Positions 25,064 through 37,734 of a stretch of 64,000 nt of DNA are shown here, piece by piece. Where the stretch lies: positions 2,356,001-2,420,000 of the forward strand of contig OZ038530.1 of assembly GCA_964036665.1 (NCBI GenBank), read 5' to 3'. Within the stretch, counting starts at the first letter, position 1, and the number at the start of each line of letters is the position of its first letter. The translations under genes and the position numbers were made by a program. This DNA is from Gordius sp. MW1 (taxonomy: Eukaryota > Nematomorpha > Gordioida > Gordea > Gordiidae). Under the pieces are notes generated by a model. It searched no databases. It saw only the letters and a program-made list of their open reading frames with translations, and had not been told where the DNA came from.

Positions 25064-28000
25064 TCATGATTTCAAAGTAATAGTTTTTAGATTCTGATAA
25101 ATTCTTACTTGGGATCATAGAAACCACGTCTGAAAACGACAACTTTTATCGGATGAATACGGTTCAAAGAAAAATATGTGAAAAATTTTGAGGTAAAAAT
25201 ATTTATTTTTTTCGATTCTATGTGAAAGAGCATAAAAAAATATATAAAAGTAAGCCAATTTGAGAATCCTATTATCCTCTATTGACTCCCGCAAAGAGGT
25301 TTTAAGCTGCGAGAACTATCATGTTGACAAAAGACAACGTTTTATTGTTGCGATTAGTTTGTTTTATCGCAACGTGAGTGCTTAATTTTTGAGAATGGCT
25401 CTATGCAATCATGATTTCAAAGTAATAGTTTTCAGATTCTGATAAATTTTTACTTGGGATCATAGAAACCACGTCTGAAAACGACAACTTTCATCGGATG
25501 AATACGGTTCAAAGAAAAATATGTGAAAAATTTTGAGGTAAAAATATTTATTTTTTCGATTCTATGTGAAAGAGCATAAAAAAATATATAAAAGTAAGCC
25601 AATTTGAGAATCCTATTATCCTCGATTGACTTCCGCAAAGAGGTTTTAAGCTGCGAGAACTATCATTTTGACAAAATGCAACGTTTTATTGTTCCGATTA
25701 GTTTGTTGTATCGCAACGTGAGTGCTTAATTTTTCAAAAATGCACTATGCGATCATGATTTCAAAGTAATAGTTTTCTGATTCTGAGAAATTTTTACTTT
25801 TTATCATCGAAACCACGTCTGAAAACGACAACTTTCATCGGATGCATACGGTTGAAAGAAAAATATGTGAAAAATTTTGAGTTAAAAATATTTATTTTTT
25901 TCGATTCTATGTGAAAGAGCGTAAAAAAATATATAAAAGTAAGCCAATTTGAGAATCCTATTATCCTCGATTGACTTCCGCAAAGAGGTTTTAAGCTGCG
26001 AAAACTATCATTTTGACAAAAGACAACGTTTTATTGTTGCGATTAGTTTGTTGTATCGCAACGTGAGTGCTTAATTTTTGAAAATGGTTCTATGCAATCA
26101 TGATTTCAAAGTAATAGTTTTCAGATTCTGATAAATTTTTACTTGGGATCATAGAAACCACGTCTGAAAACGACAACTTTCATCGGATGAATACGGTTGA
26201 AAGGAAAATATGTGAAAAATTTTGAGGTAAAAATATTTATTTTTTTCGCCTCTATGTGTAATAGAATGAAAAAATATATAAGAGTAAGCCAATTTGAGAA
26301 TCCTATTATCCTCGATTGACTTCCGAAAAGTTTGACAAAAGACAACGTTTTATTGTTGCGATTAGTTTGTTGTATCGCAACGTGAGTGCTTAATTTTTCA
26401 AAAATGCACTATGCGATCATGATTTCAAAGTAATAGTTTTCTGATTCTGATAAATTTTTACTTTTTATCATCGAAACCACGTCTGAAAACGACAACTTTC
26501 ATCGGATGCATACGGTTGAAAGGAAAATATGTGAAAAATTTTGAGGTAAAAATATTTATTTTTTTCGATTCTATGTGAAAGAGCATAAAAAAATATATAA
26601 AAGTAAGCCAATTTGAGAATCCTACTATCCTCGATTGACTTCCGCAAAGAAATTTTAAGCTGCGAGAACTATCATTTTGACAAAAGTCAACGTTTTATTG
26701 TTGCGATTAGTTTGTTCTATCGCAACGTGAGTGCTTAATTTTTGAAAATGGCTCTATGCAATCATGATTTCAAAGTAATAGTTTTCAGATTCTGATAAAT
26801 TTTTACTTGGGATCATAGAAACCACGTCTGAAAACGACAACTTTCATCGGATGAATACGGTTCAAAGAAAAATATGTGAAAAATTTTGAGGTAAAAATAT
26901 TTATTTTTTTCGATTCTATGTGAAAGAGCATAAAAAAATATATAAAAGTAAGCCAATTTGAGAATCCTATTATCCTCGATTGACTTCCGCAAAGAGGTTT
27001 TAAGCTGCGAGAACTATCATTTTCACAAAAGACAACGTTTTATTGTTGCGATTAGTTTGTTGTATCGCAACGTGAGTGCTTAATTTTTGAAGGCTCTATG
27101 CAATTATGATTGCAAAGTAATAGTTTTCAGATTCTGATAAATTTTTACTTTTTATCATCGAAACCACATCTGAAAACGACAACTTTCTTCGGATGTATAC
27201 GGTTCAAAGAAAAATATGTGAAAAATTTTGAGGTAAAAATATTTATTTTTTTCGATTCTATGTTAAAGAGCATAAAAAAATATATAAAAGTAAGCCAATT
27301 TGAGAATCCTATTATCCTCGATTGACTTCCGCAAAGAGGTTTTAAGCTGCGAGAAATATCATTTTGACAAAAGACAACGTTTTATTGTTGCGATTAGTTT
27401 GTTCTATCGCAACGTGAGTGCTTAATTTTTGAAAATGGCTCTATGCTATCATGATTTCAAAGTAATAGTTTTCAGATTCTGATAAATTTTTACTTTTTAT
27501 TATCGAAACCACGTCTGAAAACGACAACTTTCATCGGATGAATACGGTTCAAAGAAAAATATGTGAAAAATTTTGAGGTAAAAATATTTATTTTTTTTCG
27601 AATCTATGTGAAAGAGCGTAAAAAAATATATAAAAGTAAGCCAATTTGAGAATCCTATTATCCTAGATTGACTTCCGCAAAGAGGTTTTAAGCTGCGAGA
27701 ACTATCATTTTGACAAAAGACAACGTTTTATTGTTGCGATTAGTTTGTTGTATCGCAACGTGAGTGCTTAATTTTTCAAAAATGCACTATGCGATCATGA
27801 TTTCAAAGTAATAGTTTTCTGATTCTGATAAATTTTTACTTTTTATCATCGAAACCACGTCTGAAAACGACAACTTTCATCGGATGCATACGGTTGAAAG
27901 GAAAATATGTGAAAAATTTTGAGGTAAAAATATTTATTTTTTTCGATTCTATGTGAAAGAGCATGAAAAAATATATAAGAGTAAGCCAATTTGAGAATCC

Positions 28001-28825
28001 TATTATCCTCGATTGACTTCCGAAAAGAGGTTTTATGATGCGAGAACTATCATTTTGACAAAAGACAACGTTTTATTGTTGCGATTAATTTGTTGTATCG
28101 CAACGTGAGTGCTTAATTTTTGAAAACTGCTCTATGCGATCATGATTTCAAAGTAATAGTTTTTAGATTCTGATAAATTTTTACTTGGGATCATAGAAAC
28201 CACGTCTGAAAACGACAACTTTCATCGGATGAATACGGTTGAAAGGAAAATATGTGAAACATTTTGAGGTAAAAATATTTATTTTTTTCGCCTCTATGTG
28301 AAAGAGCATGAAAAAATATATAAGAGTAAGTCAATTTGAGAATCCTATTATCCTCGATTGACTTCCGAAAAGAGGTTTTAAGATGCGAGAACTATCATTT
28401 TGACAAAAGACAACGTTTTATTGTTGCGATTAGTTTGTTGTATCGCAACGTGAGTGCTTAATTTTTCAAAAATGCACTATGCGATCATGATTTCAAAGTA
28501 ATAGTTTTCTGATTCTGATAAATTTTTACTTTTTATCATCGAAACCACGTCTGAAAATGACAACTTTCATCGGATGCATACGGTTGAAAGGAAAATATGT
28601 GAAAAATTTTGAAGTAAAAATATTTATTTTTTTCGATTCTATGTGAAAGAGCATGAACAAATATATAAGAGTAAGCCAATTTGAGAATCCTATTATCCTC
28701 GATTGACTTCCGAAAAGAGGTTTTAAGATGCGAGATCATTTTGACAAAAGACAACGTTTTATTGTTGCGATTAGTTTGTTGTATCGCAACGTGAGTGCTT
28801 AATTTTTGAAAACTGCTCTATGCGA
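25064..28825 (+). repeat. 11-monomer higher-order unit 2, copy 1 (3762 bp)
   Basis: Monomers start at 25064, 25409, 25753, 26098, 26417, 26762, 27104, 27449, 27795, 28140 and 28485. Diagnostic variants in order: GACTCCCGC with CATGTTGAC; AAAATGCAACG with GTTCCGATTAG; GAGTTAAAAA; a ~27-bp deletion giving CCGAAAAGTTTGAC; CCTACTATCC with AAAGTCAACG; TTTCACAAAAG; ATTATGATTGC with GATGTATACGG; CTATCATG with CCTAGATTG; TTTTATGATGCG; GAAACATTTTG; GCATGAACAAATAT with a 4-bp loss giving GCGAGATCATT. The next copy starts 3762 bp later. Confidence 0.9.
26098..26416 (+). repeat. Shortest monomer (319 bp), internal deletion of about 27 bp
   Basis: CCGAAAAG is joined directly to TTTGACAAAAG, so AGAGG through ACTATCAT is missing. 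The deletion is carried unchanged by monomers at 29860 and 35347, the partners in other copies of the 11-monomer unit. It therefore predates that amplification and marks the family. The missing piece includes the otherwise conserved GCGAGAACTATC segment. Confidence 0.85.
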
Positions 28826-31800
28826 TCATGATTTCAAAGTAATAGTTTTTAGATTCTGATAAATTCTTACTTGGGATCATAGAAACCACGTCTGAAAACG
28901 ACAACTTTTATCGGATGAATACGGTTCAAAGAAAAATATGTGAAAAATTTTGAGGTAAAAATATTTATTTTTTTCGATTCTATGTGAAAGAGCATAAAAA
29001 AATATATAAAAGTAAGCCAATTTGAGAATCCTATTATCCTCGATTGACTCCCGCAAAGAGGTTTTAAGCTGCGAGAACTATCATGTTGACAAAAGACAAC
29101 GTTTTATTGTTGCGATTAGTTTGTTTTATCGCAACGTGAGTGCTTAATTTTTGAGAATGGCTCTATGCAATCATGATTTCAAAGTAATAGTTTTCAGATT
29201 CTGATAAATTTTTACTTGGGATCATAGAAACCACGTCTGAAAACGACAACTTTCATCGGATGAATACGGTTCAAAGAAAAATATGTGAAAAATTTTGAGG
29301 TAAAAATATTTATTTTTTCGATTCTATGTGAAAGAGCATAAAAAAATATATAAAAGTAAGCCAATTTGAGAATCCTATTATCCTCGATTGACTTCCGCAA
29401 AGAGGTTTTAAGCTGCGAGAACTATCATTTTGACAAAATGCAACGTTTTATTGTTCCGATTAGTTTGTTGTATCGCAACGTGAGTGCTTAATTTTTCAAA
29501 AATGCACTATGCGATCATGATTTCAAAGTAATAGTTTTCTGATTCTGAGAAATTTTTACTTTTTATCATCGAAACCACGTCTGAAAACGACAACTTTCAT
29601 CGGATGCATACGGTTGAAAGAAAAATATGTGAAAAATTTTGAGTTAAAAATATTTATTTTTTTCGATTCTATGTGAAAGAGCGTAAAAAAATATATAAAA
29701 GTAAGCCAATTTGAGAATCCTATTATCCTCGATTGACTTCCGCAAAGAGGTTTTAAGCTGCGAGAACTATCATTTTGACAAAAGACAACGTTTTATTGTT
29801 GCGATTAGTTTGTTGTATCGCAACGTGAGTGCTTAATTTTTGAAAATGGCTCTATGCAATCATGATTTCAAAGTAATAGTTTTCAGATTCTGATAAATTT
29901 TTACTTGGGATCATAGAAACCACGTCTGAAAACGACAACTTTCATCGGATGAATACGGTTGAAAGGAAAATATGTGAAAAATTTTGAGGTAAAAATATTT
30001 ATTTTTTTCGCCTCTATGTGTAATAGAATGAAAAAATATATAAGAGTAAGCCAATTTGAGAATCCTATTATCCTCGATTGACTTCCGAAAAGTTTGACAA
30101 AAGACAACGTTTTATTGTTGCGATTAGTTTGTTGTATCGCAACGTGAGTGCTTAATTTTTCAAAAATGCACTATGCGATCATGATTTCAAAGTAATAGTT
30201 TTCTGATTCTGATAAATTTTTACTTTTTATCATCGAAACCACGTCTGAAAACGACAACTTTCATCGGATGCATACGGTTGAAAGGAAAATATGTGAAAAA
30301 TTTTGAGGTAAAAATATTTATTTTTTTCGATTCTATGTGAAAGAGCATAAAAAAATATATAAAAGTAAGCCAATTTGAGAATCCTACTATCCTCGATTGA
30401 CTTCCGCAAAGAAATTTTAAGCTGCGAGAACTATCATTTTGACAAAAGTCAACGTTTTATTGTTGCGATTAGTTTGTTCTATCGCAACGTGAGTGCTTAA
30501 TTTTTGAAAATGGCTCTATGCAATCATGATTTCAAAGTAATAGTTTTCAGATTCTGATAAATTTTTACTTGGGATCATAGAAACCACGTCTGAAAACGAC
30601 AACTTTCATCGGATGAATACGGTTCAAAGAAAAATATGTGAAAAATTTTGAGGTAAAAATATTTATTTTTTTCGATTCTATGTGAAAGAGCATAAAAAAA
30701 TATATAAAAGTAAGCCAATTTGAGAATCCTATTATCCTCGATTGACTTCCGCAAAGAGGTTTTAAGCTGCGAGAACTATCATTTTCACAAAAGACAACGT
30801 TTTATTGTTGCGATTAGTTTGTTGTATCGCAACGTGAGTGCTTAATTTTTGAAAATGGCTCTATGCAATTATGATTGCAAAGTAATAGTTTTCAGATTCT
30901 GATAAATTTTTACTTTTTATCATCGAAACCACATCTGAAAACGACAACTTTCTTCGGATGTATACGGTTCAAAGAAAAATATGTGAAAAATTTTGAGGTA
31001 AAAATATTTATTTTTTTCGATTCTATGTGAAAGAGCATAAAAAAATATATAAAAGTAAGCCAATTTGAGAATCCTATTATCCTCGATTGACTTCCGCAAA
31101 GAGGTTTTAAGCTGCGAGAAATATCATTTTGACAAAAGACAACGTTTTATTGTTGCGATTAGTTTGTTCTATCGCAACGTGAGTGCTTAATTTTTGAAAA
31201 TGGCTCTATGCTATCATGATTTCAAAGTAATAGTTTTCAGATTCTGATAAATTTTTACTTTTTATTATCGAAACCACGTCTGAAAACGACAACTTTCATC
31301 GGATGAATACGGTTCAAAGAAAAATATGTGAAAAATTTTGAGGTAAAAATATTTATTTTTTTTCGAATCTATGTGAAAGAGCGTAAAAAAATATATAAAA
31401 GTAAGCCAATTTGAGAATCCTATTATCCTAGATTGACTTCCGCAAAGAGGTTTTAAGCTGCGAGAACTATCATTTTGACAAAAGACAACGTTTTATTGTT
31501 GCGATTAGTTTGTTGTATCGCAACGTGAGTGCTTAATTTTTCAAAAATGCACTATGCGATCATGATTTCAAAGTAATAGTTTTCTGATTCTGATAAATTT
31601 TTACTTTTTATCATCGAAACCACGTCTGAAAACGACAACTTTCATCGGATGCATACGGTTGAAAGGAAAATATGTGAAAAATTTTGAGGTAAAAATATTT
31701 ATTTTTTTCGATTCTATGTGAAAGAGCATGAAAAAATATATAAGAGTAAGCCAATTTGAGAATCCTATTATCCTCGATTGACTTCCGAAAAGAGGTTTTA

Positions 31801-32590
31801 TGATGCGAGAACTATCATTTTGACAAAAGACAACGTTTTATTGTTGCGATTAATTTGGTGTATCGCAACGTGAGTGCTTAATTTTTGAAAACTGCTCTAT
31901 GCGATCATGATTTCAAAGTAATAGTTTTTAGATTCTGATAAATTTTTACTTGGGATCATAGAAACCACGTCTGAAAACGACAACTTTCATCGGATGAATA
32001 CGGTTGAAAGGAAAATATGTGAAACATTTTGAGGTAAAAATATTTATTTTTTTCGCCTCTATGTGAAAGAGCATGAAAAAATATATAAGAGTAAGTCAAT
32101 TTGAGAATCCTATTATCCTCGATTGACTTCCGAAAAGAGGTTTTAAGATGCGAGAACTATCATTTTGACAAAAGACAACGTTTTATTGTTGCGATTAGTT
32201 TGTTGTATCGCAACGTGAGTGCTTAATTTTTCAAAAATGCACTATGCGATCATGATTTCAAAGTAATAGTTTTCTGATTCTGATAAATTTTTACTTTTTA
32301 TCATCGAAACCACGTCTGAAAATGACAACTTTCATCGGATGCATACGGTTGAAAGGAAAATATGTGAAAAATTTTGAAGTAAAAATATTTATTTTTTTCG
32401 ATTCTATGTGAAAGAGCATGAACAAATATATAAGAGTAAGCCAATTTGAGAATCCTATTATCCTCGATTGACTTCCGAAAAGAGGTTTTAAGATGCGAGA
32501 TCATTTTGACAAAAGACAACGTTTTATTGTTGCGATTAGTTTGTTGTATCGCAACGTGAGTGCTTAATTTTTGAAAACTGCTCTATGCGA
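28826..32590 (+). repeat. 11-monomer higher-order unit 2, copy 2 (3765 bp)
   Basis: Monomers start at 28826, 29171, 29515, 29860, 30179, 30524, 30869, 31214, 31560, 31905 and 32250. Against copy 1 I noticed only about six differences: CCTCGATTG for CCTCTATTG, GCGAGAAC for GCGAAAAC, ATGGCTCT for ATGGTTCT, 3 bp restored at GAAAATGGCTC, GTGAAAGAG for GTTAAAGAG, and AATTTGGTG for AATTTGTTG. Confidence 0.9.
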
Positions 32591-34312
32591 TCATGATTTC
32601 AAAGTAATAGTTTTTAGATTCTGATAAATTCTTACTTGGGATCATAGAAACCACGTCTGAAAACGACAACTTTTATCGGATGAATACGGTTCAAAGAAAA
32701 ATATGTGAAAAATTTTGAGGTAAAAATATTTATTTTTTTCGATTCTATGTGAAAGAGCATAAAAAAATATATAAAAGTAAGCCAATTTGAGAATCCTATT
32801 ATCCTCGATTGACTCCCGCAAAGAGGTTTTAAGCTGCGAGAACTATCATGTTGACAAAAGACAACGTTTTATTGTTGCGATTAGTTTGTTTTATCGCAAC
32901 GTGAGTGCTTAATTTTTGAGAATGGCTCTATGCAATCATGATTTCAAAGTAATAGTTTTCAGATTCTGATAAATTTTTACTTGGGATCATAGAAACCACG
33001 TCTGAAAACGACAACTTTCATCGGATGAATACGGTTCAAAGAAAAATATGTGAAAAATTTTGAGGTAAAAATATTTATTTTTTTTCGAATCTATGTGAAA
33101 GAGCGTAAAAAAATATATAAAAGTAAGCCAATTTGAGAATCCTATTATCCTAGATTGACTTCCGCAAAGAGGTTTTAAGCTGCGAGAACTATCATTTTGA
33201 CAAAAGACAACGTTTTATTGTTGCGATTAGTTTGTTGTATCGCAACGTGAGTGCTTAATTTTTCAAAAATGCACTATGCGATCATGATTTCAAAGTAATA
33301 GTTTTCTGATTCTGATAAATTTTTACTTTTTATCATCGAAACCACGTCTGAAAACGACAACTTTCATCGGATGCATACGGTTGAAAGGAAAATATGTGAA
33401 AAATTTTGAGGTAAAAATATTTATTTTTTTCGATTCTATGTGAAAGAGCATGAAAAAATATATAAGAGTAAGCCAATTTGAGAATCCTATTATCCTCGAT
33501 TGACTTCCGAAAAGAGGTTTTATGATGCGAGAACTATCATTTTGACAAAAGACAACGTTTTATTGTTGCGATTAATTTGGTGTATCGCAACGTGAGTGCT
33601 TAATTTTTGAAAACTGCTCTATGCGATCATGATTTCAAAGTAATAGTTTTTAGATTCTGATAAATTTTTACTTGGGATCATAGAAACCACGTCTGAAAAC
33701 GACAACTTTCATCGGATGAATACGGTTGAAAGGAAAATATGTGAAACATTTTGAGGTAAAAATATTTATTTTTTTCGCCTCTATGTGAAAGAGCATGAAA
33801 AAATATATAAGAGTAAGTCAATTTGAGAATCCTATTATCCTCGATTGACTTCCGAAAAGAGGTTTTAAGATGCGAGAACTATCATTTTGACAAAAGACAA
33901 CGTTTTATTGTTGCGATTAGTTTGTTGTATCGCAACGTGAGTGCTTAATTTTTCAAAAATGCACTATGCGATCATGATTTCAAAGTAATAGTTTTCTGAT
34001 TCTGATAAATTTTTACTTTTTATCATCGAAACCACGTCTGAAAATGACAACTTTCATCGGATGCATACGGTTGAAAGGAAAATATGTGAAAAATTTTGAA
34101 GTAAAAATATTTATTTTTTTCGATTCTATGTGAAAGAGCATGAACAAATATATAAGAGTAAGCCAATTTGAGAATCCTATTATCCTCGATTGACTTCCGA
34201 AAAGAGGTTTTAAGATGCGAGATCATTTTGACAAAAGACAACGTTTTATTGTTGCGATTAGTTTGTTGTATCGCAACGTGAGTGCTTAATTTTTGAAAAC
34301 TGCTCTATGCGA
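32591..34312 (+). repeat. 11-monomer unit 2, copy 3, with six monomers deleted (1722 bp)
   Basis: Monomers start at 32591, 32936, 33282, 33627 and 33972. They match monomers 1, 2/8 (fused), 9, 10 and 11 of copy 2. The AATTTGGTG loop, shared with copy 2 but not copy 1, shows that this block derives from copy 2 or a close relative. It is followed directly by copy 4. Confidence 0.88.
32936..33281 (+). repeat. Fusion monomer at the six-monomer deletion
   Basis: The left part, with TTGAGAATGGCTC and CTTGGGATCATAG, matches the monomer at 29171. The right part, with an eight-T tract before CGAATCTATG, GCGTAAAA and CCTAGATTG, matches the monomer at 31214. The switch lies between about 32990 and 33080, in sequence identical between the two parents, as expected for homologous unequal exchange. 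Confidence 0.85.
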
Positions 34313-36840
34313 TCATGATTTCAAAGTAATAGTTTTTAGATTCTGATAAATTCTTACTTGGGATCATAGAAACCACGTCTGAAAACGACAACTTTTATCG
34401 GATGAATACGGTTCAAAGAAAAATATGTGAAAAATTTTGAGGTAAAAATATTTATTTTTTTCGATTCTATGTGAAAGAGCATAAAAAAATATATAAAAGT
34501 AAGCCAATTTGAGAATCCTATTATCCTCGATTGACTCCCGCAAAGAGGTTTTAAGCTGCGAGAACTATCATGTTGACAAAAGACAACGTTTTATTGTTGC
34601 GATTAGTTTGTTTTATCGCAACGTGAGTGCTTAATTTTTGAGAATGGCTCTATGCAATCATGATTTCAAAGTAATAGTTTTCAGATTCTGATAAATTTTT
34701 ACTTGGGATCATAGAAACCACGTCTGAAAACGACAACTTTCATCGGATGAATACGGTTCAAAGAAAAATATGTGAAAAATTTTGAGGTAAAAATATTTAT
34801 TTTTTCGATTCTATGTGAAAGAGCATAAAAAAATATATAAAAGTAAGCCAATTTGAGAATCCTATTATCCTCGATTGACTTCCGCAAAGAGGTTTTAAGC
34901 TGCGAGAACTATCATTTTGACAAAATGCAACGTTTTATTGTTCCGATTAGTTTGTTGTATCGCAACGTGAGTGCTTAATTTTTCAAAAATGCACTATGCG
35001 ATCATGATTTCAAAGTAATAGTTTTCTGATTCTGAGAAATTTTTACTTTTTATCATCGAAACCACGTCTGAAAACGACAACTTTCATCGGATGCATACGG
35101 TTGAAAGAAAAATATGTGAAAAATTTTGAGTTAAAAATATTTATTTTTTTCGATTCTATGTGAAAGAGCGTAAAAAAATATATAAAAGTAAGCCAATTTG
35201 AGAATCCTATTATCCTCGATTGACTTCCGCAAAGAGGTTTTAAGCTGCGAGAACTATCATTTTGACAAAAGACAACGTTTTATTGTTGCGATTAGTTTGT
35301 TGTATCGCAACGTGAGTGCTTAATTTTTGAAAATGGCTCTATGCAATCATGATTTCAAAGTAATAGTTTTCAGATTCTGATAAATTTTTACTTGGGATCA
35401 TAGAAACCACGTCTGAAAACGACAACTTTCATCGGATGAATACGGTTGAAAGGAAAATATGTGAAAAATTTTGAGGTAAAAATATTTATTTTTTTCGCCT
35501 CTATGTGTAATAGAATGAAAAAATATATAAGAGTAAGCCAATTTGAGAATCCTATTATCCTCGATTGACTTCCGAAAAGTTTGACAAAAGACAACGTTTT
35601 ATTGTTGCGATTAGTTTGTTGTATCGCAACGTGAGTGCTTAATTTTTCAAAAATGCACTATGCGATCATGATTTCAAAGTAATAGTTTTCTGATTCTGAT
35701 AAATTTTTACTTTTTATCATCGAAACCACGTCTGAAAACGACAACTTTCATCGGATGCATACGGTTGAAAGGAAAATATGTGAAAAATTTTGAGGTAAAA
35801 ATATTTATTTTTTTCGATTCTATGTGAAAGAGCATAAAAAAATATATAAAAGTAAGCCAATTTGAGAATCCTACTATCCTCGATTGACTTCCGCAAAGAA
35901 ATTTTAAGCTGCGAGAACTATCATTTTGACAAAAGTCAACGTTTTATTGTTGCGATTAGTTTGTTCTATCGCAACGTGAGTGCTTAATTTTTGAAAATGG
36001 CTCTATGCAATCATGATTTCAAAGTAATAGTTTTCAGATTCTGATAAATTTTTACTTGGGATCATAGAAACCACGTCTGAAAACGACAACTTTCATCGGA
36101 TGAATACGGTTCAAAGAAAAATATGTGAAAAATTTTGAGGTAAAAATATTTATTTTTTTCGATTCTATGTGAAAGAGCATAAAAAAATATATAAAAGTAA
36201 GCCAATTTGAGAATCCTATTATCCTCGATTGACTTCCGCAAAGAGGTTTTAAGCTGCGAGAACTATCATTTTCACAAAAGACAACGTTTTATTGTTGCGA
36301 TTAGTTTGTTGTATCGCAACGTGAGTGCTTAATTTTTGAAAATGGCTCTATGCAATTATGATTGCAAAGTAATAGTTTTCAGATTCTGATAAATTTTTAC
36401 TTTTTATCATCGAAACCACATCTGAAAACGACAACTTTCTTCGGATGTATACGGTTCAAAGAAAAATATGTGAAAAATTTTGAGGTAAAAATATTTATTT
36501 TTTTCGATTCTATGTGAAAGAGCATAAAAAAATATATAAAAGTAAGCCAATTTGAGAATCCTATTATCCTCGATTGACTTCCGCAAAGAGGTTTTAAGCT
36601 GCGAGAAATATCATTTTGACAAAAGACAACGTTTTATTGTTGCGATTAGTTTGTTCTATCGCAACGTGAGTGCTTAATTTTTGAAAATGGCTCTATGCTA
36701 TCATGATTTCAAAGTAATAGTTTTCAGATTCTGATAAATTTTTACTTTTTATTATCGAAACCACGTCTGAAAACGACAACTTTCATCGGATGAATACGGT
36801 TCAAAGAAAAATATGTGAAAAATTTTGAGGTAAAAATATT
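34313..36840 (+). repeat. 11-monomer unit 2, copy 4, first seven to eight monomers
   Basis: Monomers start at 34313, 34658, 35002, 35347, 35666, 36011, 36356 and 36701. They follow copy 2 (28826 onward) closely until the AT-rich part of the last monomer. There the expected eight-T tract and CCTAGATTG are replaced by a seven-T tract and CCTCGATTG, and the following monomers belong to another order. Confidence 0.85.
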
Positions 36841-37734
36841 TATTTTTTTCGAATCTATGTGAAAGAGCGTAAAAAAATATATAAAAGTAAGCCAATTTGA
36901 GAATCCTATTATCCTCGATTGACTTCCGCAAAGAGGTTTTAAGCTGCGAGAACTATCATTTTGACAAAAGACAACGTTTTATTGTTGCGATTAGTTTGTT
37001 CTATCGCAACGTGAGTGCTTAATTTTTGAAAATGGCTCTATGCAATCATGATTTCAAAGTAATAGTTTTCAGATTCTGATAAATTTTTACTTTTTATCAT
37101 CGAAACCACGTCTGAAAACGACAACTTTCTTCGGATGAATACGGTTCAAAGAAAAATATGTGAAAAATTTTGAGGTAAAAATATTTATTTTTTTCGATTC
37201 TATGTGAAAGAGCATAAAAAAATATATAAAAGTAAGCCAATTTGAGAATCCTATTATCCTCGATTGACTTCCGCAAAGAAATTTTAAGCTGCGAGAACTA
37301 TCATTTTGACAAAAGACAACGTTTTATTGTTGCGATTAGTTTGTTCTATCGCAACGTGAGTGCTTAATTTTTGAAAATGGCTCTATGCAATCATGATTTC
37401 AAAGTAATAGTTTTCAGATTCTGATAAATTTTTACTTGGGATCATAGAAACCACGTCTGAAAACGACAACTTTCATCGGATGAATACGGTTCAAAGAAAA
37501 ATATGTGAAAAATTTTGAGGTAAAAATATTTATTTTTTTCGATTCTATGTGAAAGAGCATAAAAAATATATAAAAGTAAGCCAATTTGAGAATCCTATTA
37601 TCCTCGATTGATTTCCGCAAAGAGGTTTTAAGCTGCGAGAACTATCATTTTGACAAAAGACAACGTTTTATTGTTGCGATTAGTTTGTTCTATCGCAACG
37701 TGAGTGCTTAATTTTTGAAAATGGCTCTATGCAA
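36841..37734 (+). repeat. Transition of type C monomers
   Basis: This is the rest of the monomer at 36701 plus monomers at 37046 and 37391. All are type C with GGTTCAAAG, and most end with the TTCTATCGC loop form. Monomer 37046 has TTCTTCGGATG and AAAGAAATTTTAAG. Monomer 37391 has GATTGATTTCC. The block links the 11-monomer family to the 9-monomer family. No other content is seen. Confidence 0.75.

Noticed and set aside
27110-27325. Plus-strand frame of 71 codons
   Set aside because: It appears only in this monomer because of private changes such as GTTAAAGAG and the altered ATTATGATTGC start. The sister copies at 30869 and 36356 lack it.
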